A stretch of DNA of 5,633 nucleotides, from the NCBI GenBank assembly GCA_021785315.1, contig JAJYFX010000148.1, forward strand, positions 1 through 5,633, read 5' to 3'. The DNA comes from Actinomycetes bacterium (GTDB taxonomy: Bacteria; Actinomycetota; Acidimicrobiia; Acidimicrobiales; Acidimicrobiaceae). Below the pieces are notes generated by a model. That model was given only the letters and a program-made list of their open reading frames with translations. It searched no databases and was not told the DNA's origin. Below are positions 5,395 through 5,633 of the stretch, one piece after another. The position numbers and the translations under genes are program-made. The first letter of the stretch is position 1. Each line of letters opens with the position of its first letter.

Positions 5395-5633
5395 ATGGAA
5401 CTTCAGACTGTCGGCATTGATCTTGGGAAGACGAGTTTTCATGTAGTTGGACTTGACGAACGGGGTAGGATAGCGGTTCGGAAGAGATTCTCGCGTTCTC
5501 AACTGTTGCAATTCACCGCGAACCTGCGAGTGCAACTGATTGGCATGGAAGCTTGCGGCGGAGCACACTTTCTTGGCCGAGCTCTGCAGCATCAGGGGCA
5601 CCAGGTGCGACTGAAGCCGGCGCAGTATGTAAA
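5395..5633 (+). CDS. IS110-family transposase (DEDD recombinase), N-terminal part, cut by right edge
   Basis: Recombinase of the RuvC-like DEDD type that moves an IS110/IS1111 element using an element-encoded guide RNA. Only the first 79 complete codons are present. The opening VGIDLGKTSFHVVGLDERG carries the first catalytic acid (D9). LIGMEACGGAHFLGRAL carries the second (E52) in the GMEAC-GAH form that I associate with IS1111-group members. GHQVRLKPAQYVK follows as expected. The two later Asp residues and the C-terminal serine-containing domain lie beyond the edge, so it cannot be judged whether the gene is intact. It points the same way as the GH3 gene and follows it by 97 bases. Family identification is firm; the subgroup call is less so. 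Confidence 0.92.
   Translation, partial: MELQTVGIDLGKTSFHVVGLDERGRIAVRKRFSRSQLLQFTANLRVQLIGMEACGGAHFLGRALQHQGHQVRLKPAQYV

Larger units (their letters stand above)
5298..5633 (+). mobile_element. Left part of an IS110-family (IS1111-like) insertion sequence, cut by right edge
   Basis: The transposase start lies only 97 bases after the GH3 stop, so the left end of the element must fall within 5298-5394 unless it overlaps the GH3 gene. The exact boundary is not visible because the right end is outside the window; a point near 5330-5345 is a guess. A short left non-coding end fits the IS1111 group, in which the guide (bridge/seek) RNA is encoded after the transposase gene, so that RNA would lie beyond the window. 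No full terminator for the GH3 gene is seen in this spacer. Confidence 0.6.

Overview
The window reads as a bacterial carbohydrate-degradation locus. It holds three glycan-enzyme genes and the start of an insertion sequence, with no RNA genes or CRISPR array. The organism cannot be fixed from the sequence. The pairing of glycoside hydrolase family 3 (GH3) enzymes with a Tat-exported sulfatase, and an IS1111-type transposase next to them, would suit a soil Acidobacteriota such as the Terriglobia. That is inference from general resemblance, not a search.

Layout, left to right: (1) 1-751, minus strand, the N-terminal third of a secreted or lipid-anchored GH3 enzyme cut by the left edge. (2) 752-998, a 247-base gap with a cluster of CATGTG-type elements and dyads that probably serve this GH3 gene, plus a perfect 13-bp hairpin beside the sulfatase stop codon. 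(3) 999-2675, minus strand, a complete Cys-type S1 sulfatase with a twin-arginine signal. (4) 2676-3065, a divergent control region with repeated elements. (5) 3066-5297, plus strand, a complete secreted GH3 enzyme of 743 residues. (6) 5298-5633, a short spacer and the first 79 complete codons of an IS110-family (IS1111-like) transposase that runs off the right edge.

Functionally, the sulfatase would remove sulfate esters from an oligosaccharide outside the cytoplasm and the two GH3 enzymes would release terminal sugars. This suggests use of a sulfated or otherwise decorated glycan, but the substrate cannot be read from the sequence. The left GH3 gene is clearly richer in G+C than the sulfatase and second GH3 gene, so the sulfatase/GH3 pair may have a different history. 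All three enzyme genes depend on start-codon choices that differ from the longest open frame or the first ATG, and each choice is supported by Shine-Dalgarno spacing and a well-formed signal peptide.
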